Shown piece by piece: positions 10,868-18,377 of a stretch of DNA of 64,000 nucleotides (position 1 is the stretch's first letter; every line of letters starts with the position of its first letter). The position numbers were made by a program, and so were the translations under genes. The DNA is taken from contig JBBRYP010000013.1 of NCBI GenBank assembly GCA_038237515.1, positions 14,212 to 78,211 of the forward strand, written 5' to 3'. The stretch is from JBBQDZ01 sp038237515. GTDB taxonomy: Bacteria; Actinomycetota; Thermoleophilia; Gaiellales; Gaiellaceae. The notes below the pieces were generated by a model, which made no database searches, was not told the DNA's origin, and worked only from the letters and a program-made list of their open reading frames with translations.

Positions 10868-12364
10868 CTACGCCGGGACTGGCTCGGGCTCGGGCTCGCG
10901 CGCTTCCTCGGCGACGGCCTCCGGCTCCGGCTCCGGCTCCGGCTCCTCTTCGCCGCCCTGCTCACGACCCTTCGAGACCGCCTCGTCGATCGTTCCGACC
11001 ATGTAGAAAGCCTGCTCCGAGAGGTCGTCGTGCTTCCCCTCGATGATCTCCTGGAAGCCCTTGATCGTATCCTCGAGCTTCACGTACTTCCCGGGCGTGC
11101 CGGTGAACTGCTCGGCCACGAAGTTCGGCTGCGACAGGAAGCGCTGGATCTTGCGCGCGCGCTGCACGACGAGCTTCTGCTCGTCCGTCAACTCGTCGAG
11201 CCCGAGGATGGCGATGATGTCCTGGAGGTCCTTGTAGGTCTGGAGCATCTCCTGGACGCGCGTGGCGGTCTGATAGTGCTCGTCGGAGACGACGCCCGGC
11301 TGGAGCGCCCGCGAGAACGAGTCGAGCGGGTCGACGGCCGGGTAGATGCCCTGCTCCACGAGCGTCCGCGTGAGCACGACCGAGGAGTCGAGGTGGGCGA
11401 ACGTGTTGGCCGGCGCGGGGTCGGTGAGGTCGTCGGCGGGAACGTAGATCGCCTGGACGGAGGTGATGGACCCGTGCCGCGTGGACGTAATCCGCTCCTG
11501 CAGCTGCCCCATCTGGGTGGCGAGATCGGGCTGATAGCCGACTGCGCTGGGCATCTTCCCGAGGAGCGCCGACACCTCGGAGCCGGCCTGCGTGAAACGA
11601 AAGATGTTGTCGATGAACAGCAGGACGTCCTGCCCCTCGTCGCGGAAGTACTCGGCCATCGTCAGCCCCGAGAGCGCCACCCGCAGGCGCGCACCGGGCG
11701 GTTCGTTCATCTGGCCGAACACGAGGGCCACCTTGTCGAGCACGCCCGACTCGTCCATCTCCTGGAGCAGGTCGTTACCCTCGCGCGTGCGCTCGCCGAC
11801 GCCGGAGAAGACCGACACGCCTCCGTGCTGCATGGCGACGTTGTGGATCAGCTCCTGGATCAGGACCGTCTTGCCGAGCCCGGCGCCGCCGAAGAGGCCG
11901 ACCTTGCCGCCGCGGATGAAAGGCGCGAGCAGGTCGACGACCTTGAGCCCCGTCTCGAACACCTCGAGCTTCGGCGACAGGTCCTTGAAGTCGGGCGGAT
12001 CGCGGTGGATCGACCAGCGCTTGACGTCCTTCGGCGCTTCCTTGTTGTCGACCGGCTCCCCGATCACGTTCCACACGCGACCGAGCGTGGCGTCGCCGAC
12101 CGGCACGGTGATCGGCTCGCCGGTCGCGGCCACGTCGATGCCCCTTGCGAGGCCGTCCGTCGTGTCCATCGCTACGGCTCGCACCCGGTCGTCGCCCAAG
12201 TGGCCCTGGACTTCCGCCACGAGCACGCCCCGGTCGTCGGGGAGCGTGATCCGCAGCGCCGTGTTGATGCCGGGCAGCTCGCCGGTGAAGACGGCGTCGA
12301 TGACGACGCCCTTGATCTCGACCACCTTGCCGACGTTCTGAGCGGAACCGTTCTGATCAGGCAT
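10868..12364 (-). CDS. atpD: ATP synthase F1 subunit beta
   Basis: A 498-aa catalytic subunit. The P-loop GGAGLGKT, catalytic glutamate region (SGVGERTREGNDL), Walker B (VLLFIDNIFRFTQAGSEVSALLG) and the DELSEED-like segment (LDELTDEQK) are all present. It carries an unusual tail of about 35 residues after the normal end, rich in Glu, Pro and Ala (PEPEPEPE-type). The ATG at 12364 has AGGAG eight bases upstream. In most bacteria atpD follows atpG; here about 9 kb separates them, so it needs its own promoter in the 260 bases upstream. Confidence 0.96.
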   Translation of the reverse strand: MPDQNGSAQNVGKVVEIKGVVIDAVFTGELPGINTALRITLPDDRGVLVAEVQGHLGDDRVRAVAMDTTDGLARGIDVAATGEPITVPVGDATLGRVWNVIGEPVDNKEAPKDVKRWSIHRDPPDFKDLSPKLEVFETGLKVVDLLAPFIRGGKVGLFGGAGLGKTVLIQELIHNVAMQHGGVSVFSGVGERTREGNDLLQEMDESGVLDKVALVFGQMNEPPGARLRVALSGLTMAEYFRDEGQDVLLFIDNIFRFTQAGSEVSALLGKMPSAVGYQPDLATQMGQLQERITSTRHGSITSVQAIYVPADDLTDPAPANTFAHLDSSVVLTRTLVEQGIYPAVDPLDSFSRALQPGVVSDEHYQTATRVQEMLQTYKDLQDIIAILGLDELTDEQKLVVQRARKIQRFLSQPNFVAEQFTGTPGKYVKLEDTIKGFQEIIEGKHDDLSEQAFYMVGTIDEAVSKGREQGGEEEPEPEPEPEAVAEEAREPEPEPVPA

Positions 12365-12626
12365 TGGTCTCCTGGAGCGAGGGCTGAGGGGCGACACCGG
12401 CGGTACGCGGGCGCCTGCCGAGCTTCCTCCGAAGTCTACCGAAGCGCGTCTCGAACCCGCCCTCGTTCAGGAGCCGGCGGGCGTCGTGCTCGAGCGCCGC
12501 CACCCGGGCGGCGTGATCGATGGCTCAGCAGTATGAGGAGAGAAGTGACGGAATCATGGTCTTCGATCGGTCAGGGTAAGCCTAACGATCCAGTCTTTCC
12601 CGTCGTCCAACTGTTACAAGGGAGTG

Positions 12627-13859
12627 ATGGCGGAGCAGACGACATGGCGTCACTGGGCCCGAGGCCGCGCCTGCGCGCTAGCCGCTCTCGCGGGGATGGC
12701 ACTGTGCTGCCTTTTCGCGGTCCAACCGGCCGCCGGAGGCGGTGGGCCGGACAACCCCGCCTTCGGCTACGGCGGGCAGGCCCGCGAAGCGCGCCCGGTC
12801 CGGTTCTGCGACATCTACCTGCCGCACAAATCCAGCTACGACTCGTGCCTCGCCCGGCAGCTGCTCGGGCTGATCGTCAAGACGGGCGACCCCGCGCGCG
12901 AGCTTCCGCGCATCGACCATTTCGTCCACCTGAAGGGCGGCTACCTCGAGGCGAACTGCCACATCCTGATGCACACCGTCGGACGAAACTACGGGCGTGT
13001 CGCGAAGGTGACGCTGACACGGCTGCAGGACTACCTCCCGCGCACGAACGACTCGGGCTGCTCCGCAGGCTTCGCTCACGGCGTGATCACCTACCTCGGC
13101 CCGCAGATCGTCCGATTCGGGCCCAAGGGAGCGGTCGCGATCTGCCGCGGCGCTCCCACCCGATACCAGCGCTACAGCTGCGTCCACGGTCTCGGCCATG
13201 CCTACATGAGGCTCTTCTCCGACACGTTCGCTCCGGCACTCGAGGCCTGCCGGGCGGTGGGCCCGGCCGACGCGGCCGACTGCGCGCAGGGCGCCTACAT
13301 GGACTACTGGATGTCGCTCGCGGGCTCTGACGGCGCTCGGCGTCCTGCGGCGGCGCTCACCTCCCGTCGTGCCGTTTGCGCGAAGGCCCCGCGCGATTTC
13401 GTCCGCGCCTGCTGGTATCGCGCCTTCAGCGACCATCCGCCCGCCAAGCCGATCGCATCCGCGTCCGCGCTCGTGCGCGCCTGTCGTGGCCTCGACTCGT
13501 TCCAGCGCTCGGGCTGCCTGAGCGGCGGGGCGCTCGTGCTCTCCGTCGACCCGTTCGAGCAACTCGCCGTCTGCGGTCGACTCGAAGCGGCGGAGGCGGC
13601 GAGCTGCATCCGGGGCGTGCGGGTTCCAGCGGTCGCGCTGGTGCCGCTCCGGATCCAGGTGCGGCTCGTGCGCGAGTGCGCAGATGTCGCGCGAGGCGCA
13701 CAGGGCGAGTGCTATTCCTGGCTCGGAGAGGCGCTGAACGTGGTCACGAACGGGCGCTTCGAGGCCTCAGGCTGCCCTCGACTCCGTTACGCCGCCACCC
13801 GCGCCGCTTGCTCGACCGGCGCCCGCGCCTACCAAGGCGCACTCGAGACCTTCAGCTGA
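12627..13859 (+). CDS. secreted cysteine-pair repeat protein, unknown function
   Basis: A 410-aa exported protein of no family I recognise. A signal peptide covers about residues 1-36 (hydrophobic core ALAALAGMALCCLF). The mature part has 18 cysteines in a regular pattern: pairs at 61/74, 173/185, 208/219, 251/262, 286/297, 316/327, 351/362 and 383/395, plus 111 and 145. First cysteines recur every 30-43 residues and pair spacing is 11-13, so it is a solenoid of helical repeats, each probably stapled by a disulfide. Histidine motifs follow some cysteines: CHILMH (111-116), CSAGFAHG (145-152) and CVHGLGH (185-191), a possible metal or haem site. GTG 12624 is an alternative start. It diverges from atpD. 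Confidence 0.8.
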   Translation: MAEQTTWRHWARGRACALAALAGMALCCLFAVQPAAGGGGPDNPAFGYGGQAREARPVRFCDIYLPHKSSYDSCLARQLLGLIVKTGDPARELPRIDHFVHLKGGYLEANCHILMHTVGRNYGRVAKVTLTRLQDYLPRTNDSGCSAGFAHGVITYLGPQIVRFGPKGAVAICRGAPTRYQRYSCVHGLGHAYMRLFSDTFAPALEACRAVGPADAADCAQGAYMDYWMSLAGSDGARRPAAALTSRRAVCAKAPRDFVRACWYRAFSDHPPAKPIASASALVRACRGLDSFQRSGCLSGGALVLSVDPFEQLAVCGRLEAAEAASCIRGVRVPAVALVPLRIQVRLVRECADVARGAQGECYSWLGEALNVVTNGRFEASGCPRLRYAATRAACSTGARAYQGALETFS

Positions 13860-13920
13860 TCAGACAGACCGGTTCTCGAACATGCCAGGTGAGTCGATCG
13901 AGCTCTTCCGATCGATTCAC

Positions 13921-14376
13921 CTACGCCTCAGGCCCGCGGAGCGGGCGCGAGATGACGATCGAAGCGGGGGTACGCTGGGCACGATGGAGGATCTGCAGGT
14001 CGCGCAGATCGTCGTTGTTCGACTGTGAGACGCGCGGCTGAGGCGGGCCGACCTGGACGCGCCCGCCGGGGAGCACGAGAACGACGACGAACCCAGCCGC
14101 GACTGCCGCGGCCACCATCGCGCCGCCGGCACGCCGGGCATGGCGCGCGGAGCGCAGCGGAAGCTCGATTCCACCCCGGAGCGGCTCGTAGGGGGCGTGG
14201 CGGAGCATGAGCGCGGTGGCAGCGGCGTCGTTCGCGAACTCGGCGCACGCGGCGCAGCGCGCGAGGTGCGCGTCGAGGCGCGCGTCCCCGAACGCGGAGA
14301 GCTCGCCGTCGAGGCGAAGCGAGACCGCCTCGCGGGCGCGGTCACAACTGGAGCTTTGCAGCCTTTTTGTCCGCAT
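13921..14376 (-). CDS. anti-sigma-factor-like zinc-finger membrane protein
   Basis: A 151-aa protein with the layout of ECF anti-sigma factors. A cytoplasmic zinc-binding domain carries the HxxxCxxC motif (HLARCAAC, about residues 39-46) with an upstream cysteine (SCDRAREAVS), followed by one membrane helix (about 85-105, MVAAAVAAGFVVVLVLPGG) and a short external tail. No sigma factor gene lies next to it, which is unusual because these are normally cotranscribed, so its partner is unknown. The ATG at 14376 is chosen; GTG 14379 is adjacent. It is convergent with the Cys-pair repeat gene. Confidence 0.75.
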   Translation of the reverse strand: MRTKRLQSSSCDRAREAVSLRLDGELSAFGDARLDAHLARCAACAEFANDAAATALMLRHAPYEPLRGGIELPLRSARHARRAGGAMVAAAVAAGFVVVLVLPGGRVQVGPPQPRVSQSNNDDLRDLQILHRAQRTPASIVISRPLRGPEA

Positions 14377-14603
14377 CACTTTGGTCAGACGGTCGTCGCC
14401 TCTAGAAGTTAGCTCCTTGTCCCGGACACGCCCACGTGCGACGTGCAAACGTGACTTCGGGACAAGTAGCTGAATATGGGGTTCGCCCTGTGACTCTCGA
14501 TTCGGGAGCCGCCGAGGATACGCGAACAATCGCGGCCGGAGCCGGGCTGGCCCGGCGGGAGGCCAGGCGCGGCTGGAAAAGCCACAGCGCAGAAGGAGGG
14601 GTC

Positions 14604-14629
14604 CGTGGGGGAACCCTGGTTCCCCCACG
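14604..14629 (-). terminator. stop-adjacent hairpin
   Basis: Perfect 12-bp arms (14604-14615 and 14618-14629, CGTGGGGGAACC and its complement) abut the TAA of the small membrane protein gene. The core is nearly the same as the hairpin after ahcY. No T-run follows, so it is termination- or stability-related by position and repetition only. Confidence 0.6.
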
Positions 14630-15001
14630 TTACAAGAGGCGGTACCGCGAGTCGATCGCGACGCCCAAGATGACGAGGATGAGGCCGATGACGACGAAGA
14701 TCGCCGACTCGCTCAGCGTCTCCTCCCGCTCCGTGTGCGTCGCGAGGCGAACCATCCGCGTACCGAAGAAGGGCGCGGAAGCGCCACGGAGCCGCGTCGG
14801 ACCGCGGTTCCCGACGAAGAAGCCCACGACGAGCAGGAAGATGCCGCCGAGCTCGAAGCCCGTCGAGATCGACCGGTTGAGATTCCACTTCGCGAGCGCA
14901 CCAAGCAGGAGCGAGAGCACGAGCGTCGTCGCGGAGACACCCGCGAGCAGTACGGCAAACCGGCGCAGGGCCGGGAGGAGGAAGGCGGTGACGCGAGTCA
15001 C
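14630..15001 (-). CDS. small integral membrane protein, unknown
   Basis: A 123-aa protein starting at GTG 15001. Three membrane helices are predicted by eye: about 13-36 (FAVLLAGVSATTLVLSLLLGAL), 48-64 (ELGGIFLLVVGFFVG) and 100-117 (SAIFVVIGLILVILGVAI), with a charged cytoplasmic loop between the second and third. I recognise no family. It ends exactly at a 12-bp hairpin. An inverted repeat lies directly upstream. The next gene downstream is the anti-sigma-like protein, 250 bases away. Confidence 0.65.
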   Translation of the reverse strand: MTRVTAFLLPALRRFAVLLAGVSATTLVLSLLLGALAKWNLNRSISTGFELGGIFLLVVGFFVGNRGPTRLRGASAPFFGTRMVRLATHTEREETLSESAIFVVIGLILVILGVAIDSRYRLL

Positions 15002-15067
15002 AGAGCTATTTCCCGCTGGACCATCGCCTACCGCATTGCCGAACGAGCCGGCGGGGGAGATAGCTCT
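15002..15067. repeat. spaced inverted repeat in promoter region
   Basis: AGAGCTATTTCCC (15002-15014) and its near-perfect complement (15055-15067, one mismatch) flank 40 bases just upstream of the small membrane protein start and downstream of oppF. It could be a two-site operator or a long-loop hairpin at the end of the opp transcript. Confidence 0.45.
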
Positions 15068-15107
15068 ATCTTCAGGCTGCGCCTTCGGATCTCGGCGGAC
15101 GCTGTAG

Positions 15108-16187
15108 CTAGACAGCCGACGCGGAAGCCGGGCGCCGGAGCTCTTCGTCGGTCATCGGCCAGTGCTCGAGCGGGTAGTGGCAGGCCGCGACGTGCCCGTG
15201 GCCGAAGGGTCGAAGCTCGGGCGTGTCGACATCGCAGTGGCCCTCACGGAAGCGAGGGCAGCGGGGATGGAACCAGCAGGCGCTCGGGGGGTTGATCGGG
15301 TTCGGCACGTCGCCCTCGAGAACGACGGCTTCGCGCGCCCGGCCCACCGTCGGATCGGGAATCGGCACGGCCGACAGGAGCGCGCCCGTGTACGGATGCT
15401 TCGGACCGTTGTAGAGATCGTCCCGCTCGGCCAGCTCGACGGCGTGCCCGAGGTACATCACCATCACGCGATCCGAGATGTGCCGGACGACGTTCAGGTC
15501 GTGTGCGATGAAGATGTAGGTGAGCCCGAAATCCTCCTGGAGGTCCTTCAGCAGGTTGAGGATCTGCGCCTGAACCGACACGTCGAGCGCTGAGACCGGC
15601 TCGTCGCAGACGATCAGCTTCGGATTCACGGCGAGGGCCCTCGCGACGCCGATGCGCTGCCGCTGACCGCCCGAGAACTCGTGCGGGAAACGGTTGTAGT
15701 GCTCCGGGTTCAGGCCGACGACCTCCAGGAGCTCCTGTACGCGGCGCTTCACCTCGGCGTCCGTTCCGAGGCGGTGAACCTCGAGCGCCTCCGCGACGAT
15801 GAACCCAACCCGCTTGCGCGCGTTCAACGAGGCGTACGGGTCCTGGAAGATCATCATCATCTCGCGGCGGATCGGACGCATCTCGGCCCTGGAGAGGTTC
15901 GTAATGTCACGCCCGCGGAAGACCAGGCGGCCGGAGGTCGGGTCGAGCAGCCGCATGATGCAGCGCGCCATCGTCGACTTCCCGCAGCCCGACTCGCCGA
16001 CGACCCCGAGCGTCTCACCCTCGCGAACGGTAAAGCTGACTCCGTCGACGGCCTTCACGGCCGCGATCTGCTTCTGAAAGATGATGCCGCGCGTAACCGG
16101 GAAGTGCTTCTTCAGGTCCTCGACCGCGAGGAGCTCTGCGCCGAAGGACTTCCTCGAAGCGGCGGGCGCCTCCGTCGTGGTGGCCAT
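15108..16187 (-). CDS. oppF: oligopeptide ABC transporter ATP-binding protein
   Basis: A 359-aa ATPase of the OppF/DppF type that powers peptide import. Walker A (GESGCGKS), ABC signature (FSGGQRQR), Walker B (LIVCDEPVSALD) and the switch histidine (FIAHDLN) are intact. The C-terminal oligopeptide-transporter domain has the expected cysteine cluster (CWFHPRCP ... C ... C), which in some relatives holds an iron-sulfur cluster. It is the last gene of oppC-A-B-D-F, 20 bases after oppD. Confidence 0.93.
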   Translation of the reverse strand: MATTTEAPAASRKSFGAELLAVEDLKKHFPVTRGIIFQKQIAAVKAVDGVSFTVREGETLGVVGESGCGKSTMARCIMRLLDPTSGRLVFRGRDITNLSRAEMRPIRREMMMIFQDPYASLNARKRVGFIVAEALEVHRLGTDAEVKRRVQELLEVVGLNPEHYNRFPHEFSGGQRQRIGVARALAVNPKLIVCDEPVSALDVSVQAQILNLLKDLQEDFGLTYIFIAHDLNVVRHISDRVMVMYLGHAVELAERDDLYNGPKHPYTGALLSAVPIPDPTVGRAREAVVLEGDVPNPINPPSACWFHPRCPRFREGHCDVDTPELRPFGHGHVAACHYPLEHWPMTDEELRRPASASAV

Positions 16188-16207
16188 TCAATGCACCGCC
16201 CGATGCA

Positions 16208-17230
16208 CTATGCGGCTCCTGCCTGCATCGAAGCCAGAAGCTTCGTCGCCTCGCGATCCTTCGTCTCCTGATCGAGATGGCAGGCGTCGAGGTGCTCGGG
16301 CTCGCCGTCGACCGGCGCCAGCGGCGGATTCTCGTTCTTGCAGACGCTCATCACGTAGGGGCAACGCGGGTGGAAGCGGCAGCCGCCCGGCGGGTTCAGC
16401 AGCGACGGAGGAGAACCTGGGATCTGCACGAGGCGATCGACGTTGATGTCGAGGCGAGGCAGCGAGCCGAGGAGCCCCCAGGTGTACGGCATCTGCGGCC
16501 GTTTGAAGAGCCGCTCGACAGGCGCCTTCTCGACCGCCTCAGCCGCGTACATGACGACCACGTCGTCGGCCGTCTCGGCGACGACGCCGAGGTCGTGGGT
16601 GATCATGATGATCGCGCTGCCGAACTCCTCCTGCAGCCTGTTCATCAACCGCAGGATCTGAGCCTGCGTCGTCACGTCGAGCGCGGTGGTGGGCTCGTCC
16701 GCGATCAGCAGGTCGGGGTTGTTGACGAGCGCCATCGCAATCATCACACGCTGCCTCATGCCGCCCGAGAACTGGTGCGGATAGTCGTCGATCCGACGCT
16801 CCGGACGCGGGATCCCGACCGCCTTCAGCACCTCGAGCGCGCGCGCACGAGCCTGCGCCTTGGTGACGTCGCGGTGGAGGACGACGGCCTCGGAGAGCTG
16901 GGCCCCGATCTTGTGCACGGGGTTCAGCGAGGTCATCGGATCCTGGAAGATCATCGCGATCTCGTCGCCCCTGATCGTGCGGAGCTCCTTGGAGCCCATC
17001 GTGAGCAGGTTCTTTCCCTTCCACATCGCCGACCCGCTCGTGATCGTGTTCCGCTTCGCGTTCAGGCCCATTATCGACAGGCAGGTGACGCTCTTTCCGG
17101 AGCCGGACTCGCCGACGATCCCCAGCGTCTGGCCCTTCTCGACCGAGAAGCTGACACCGTCGACCGCCTTGACCAAGCCGTCGTCGGTCCGGAAGTAGGT
17201 CTTGAGATCGGTGACCTCGAGAAGGGGCAT
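16208..17230 (-). CDS. oppD: oligopeptide ABC transporter ATP-binding protein
   Basis: A 340-aa ATPase of the OppD/DppD type and partner of OppF. Walker A (GESGSGKS), signature (FSGGMRQR), Walker B (LLIADEPTTALD) and switch histidine (MITHDLG) are present, with the C-terminal cysteine motif (CRFHPRCPYVMSVC). It sits between oppB and oppF. Substrate class (di- or oligopeptide, or nickel) cannot be fixed from the ATPase. Confidence 0.93.
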   Translation of the reverse strand: MPLLEVTDLKTYFRTDDGLVKAVDGVSFSVEKGQTLGIVGESGSGKSVTCLSIMGLNAKRNTITSGSAMWKGKNLLTMGSKELRTIRGDEIAMIFQDPMTSLNPVHKIGAQLSEAVVLHRDVTKAQARARALEVLKAVGIPRPERRIDDYPHQFSGGMRQRVMIAMALVNNPDLLIADEPTTALDVTTQAQILRLMNRLQEEFGSAIIMITHDLGVVAETADDVVVMYAAEAVEKAPVERLFKRPQMPYTWGLLGSLPRLDINVDRLVQIPGSPPSLLNPPGGCRFHPRCPYVMSVCKNENPPLAPVDGEPEHLDACHLDQETKDREATKLLASMQAGAA

Positions 17231-17255
17231 CTGATGTCGGCGCCGCGCCGGCTTC

Positions 17256-18257
17256 CTACGCGAGCCTGATCCGGGGGTCGATCAGGGCATAGAGCAGGTC
17301 GACGAACAGGTTGAAGACGATGATCGCAACCGTTGCGAAGACGATGACCCCCTGCACCGTCGGCGTGTCGAAGTTGAAGAGCGCCTGAACGGAAATCCGT
17401 CCAAGCCCCGGAAGGCTGTAGACCGATTCGGTGAAGACGGCCCCGCCGAGCGCGAGACCGATGTCCATGCCGAGCATCGTCACGACCGGGAGCATCGCGT
17501 TGCGCAGGACGTGCGAGCGCAGGACGCGCGACTCGGGCGCGCCCTTGGCACGAGCGGTTCGGACGTAGTCCTCGTTCAGCGTCTCGAGCACGTTCGCCCG
17601 GATCATGCGCACGTAGAGCGCCGCGAAGAGGATCGCGAACGTGGCCCACGGCAGGATCAGGTGGTAGGCCCACTGGATGGGCCCCCCCGGTTCACCCGGT
17701 GGAGGATGGATGAAGTCGGCGTAGAGCGTGATCGGCGTGATGTGCCACTTGTAGCCGAAGAAGTACGCGAAGATCAGGCCGATCCAGACCGGGTGGGCGG
17801 AGATCCCGATCAGGACGAACGTCATCGACATGCGATCCAGGAGCGAGCGCGGCCGCAGGGCCGACAGGACGCCGATCGGTACGGCGAGCAGCATCCAGAA
17901 GAAGGCTCCGCCGAGGACGAGCGAGGCGGTGACGGGCGCGGCGTCGAGCACGAGCTTGTTGACGGGCTGCCGGTTGTAGAACGAGCTGCCGAGGTTCGGC
18001 GTCTTGAAGTGAGGCGGCCAGTCCCAGACATTGAACGGCAGCAGCCGGCCGACGAACTTCCCGTACTGGACGTAGATCGGTCGGTCGAGTCCGAGGAAGT
18101 GCTTGACGCGCAAGACCTCGGTTGCGCCGCATGTCTGCCCGCACGCGGTCTTGGCCGGGTTCGCCGGAATGATGAAGAAGAGGACGTAGCTGACGATCGT
18201 GACCGCGAAGAAGAGGACGATCGCCCAAAGGAATCTTCTGATCAGGTACCGGATCAT
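17256..18257 (-). CDS. oppB: oligopeptide ABC transporter permease
   Basis: A 333-aa inner-membrane permease of the DppB/OppB class. It starts with the family's MIRYLIRRFLWAI motif, has about six membrane helices, and carries the EAA loop contacting the ATPases (DYVRTARAKGAPESRVLRSH) near residue 235. A roughly 70-residue outside loop (about 35-105) contains two cysteines (TACGQTCG), perhaps a disulfide. It follows oppA after a 120-base gap containing a strong hairpin. Confidence 0.93.
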   Translation of the reverse strand: MIRYLIRRFLWAIVLFFAVTIVSYVLFFIIPANPAKTACGQTCGATEVLRVKHFLGLDRPIYVQYGKFVGRLLPFNVWDWPPHFKTPNLGSSFYNRQPVNKLVLDAAPVTASLVLGGAFFWMLLAVPIGVLSALRPRSLLDRMSMTFVLIGISAHPVWIGLIFAYFFGYKWHITPITLYADFIHPPPGEPGGPIQWAYHLILPWATFAILFAALYVRMIRANVLETLNEDYVRTARAKGAPESRVLRSHVLRNAMLPVVTMLGMDIGLALGGAVFTESVYSLPGLGRISVQALFNFDTPTVQGVIVFATVAIIVFNLFVDLLYALIDPRIRLA

Positions 18258-18320
18258 GCTCGCCTCCTCCTGGGTGATACCACCGGCAGCGGGATGTTAA
18301 TCGACCCGACGTGGAGATGA

Positions 18321-18351
18321 GAACGGGGGCGCCTTGCGAGCGCCCCCGTTC
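18321..18351 (-). terminator. intercistronic hairpin between oppA and oppB
   Basis: Perfect 12-bp arms (18321-18332 and 18340-18351, GAACGGGGGCGC and its complement) flank a 7-base loop, 27 bases past the oppA stop. It has no T-run. Such hairpins after binding-protein genes often protect the upstream message or partly terminate, giving more binding protein than permease; that role is inferred. Confidence 0.65.
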
Positions 18352-18377
18352 CCGTTGATCGTGCTGCTTGCGAGCTC

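Noticed and set aside
12360..12510. 47-codon minus-strand frame overlapping the atpD start
   Set aside because: Some coding-like bias but no start signal, no motif, and it overlaps the atpD start; may be a gene remnant at the atp breakpoint.
10478..13330. 950-aa plus-strand frame antisense to atpC and atpD
   Set aside because: A shadow of high-G+C coding DNA; the opposite strand encodes unmistakable ATP synthase subunits.
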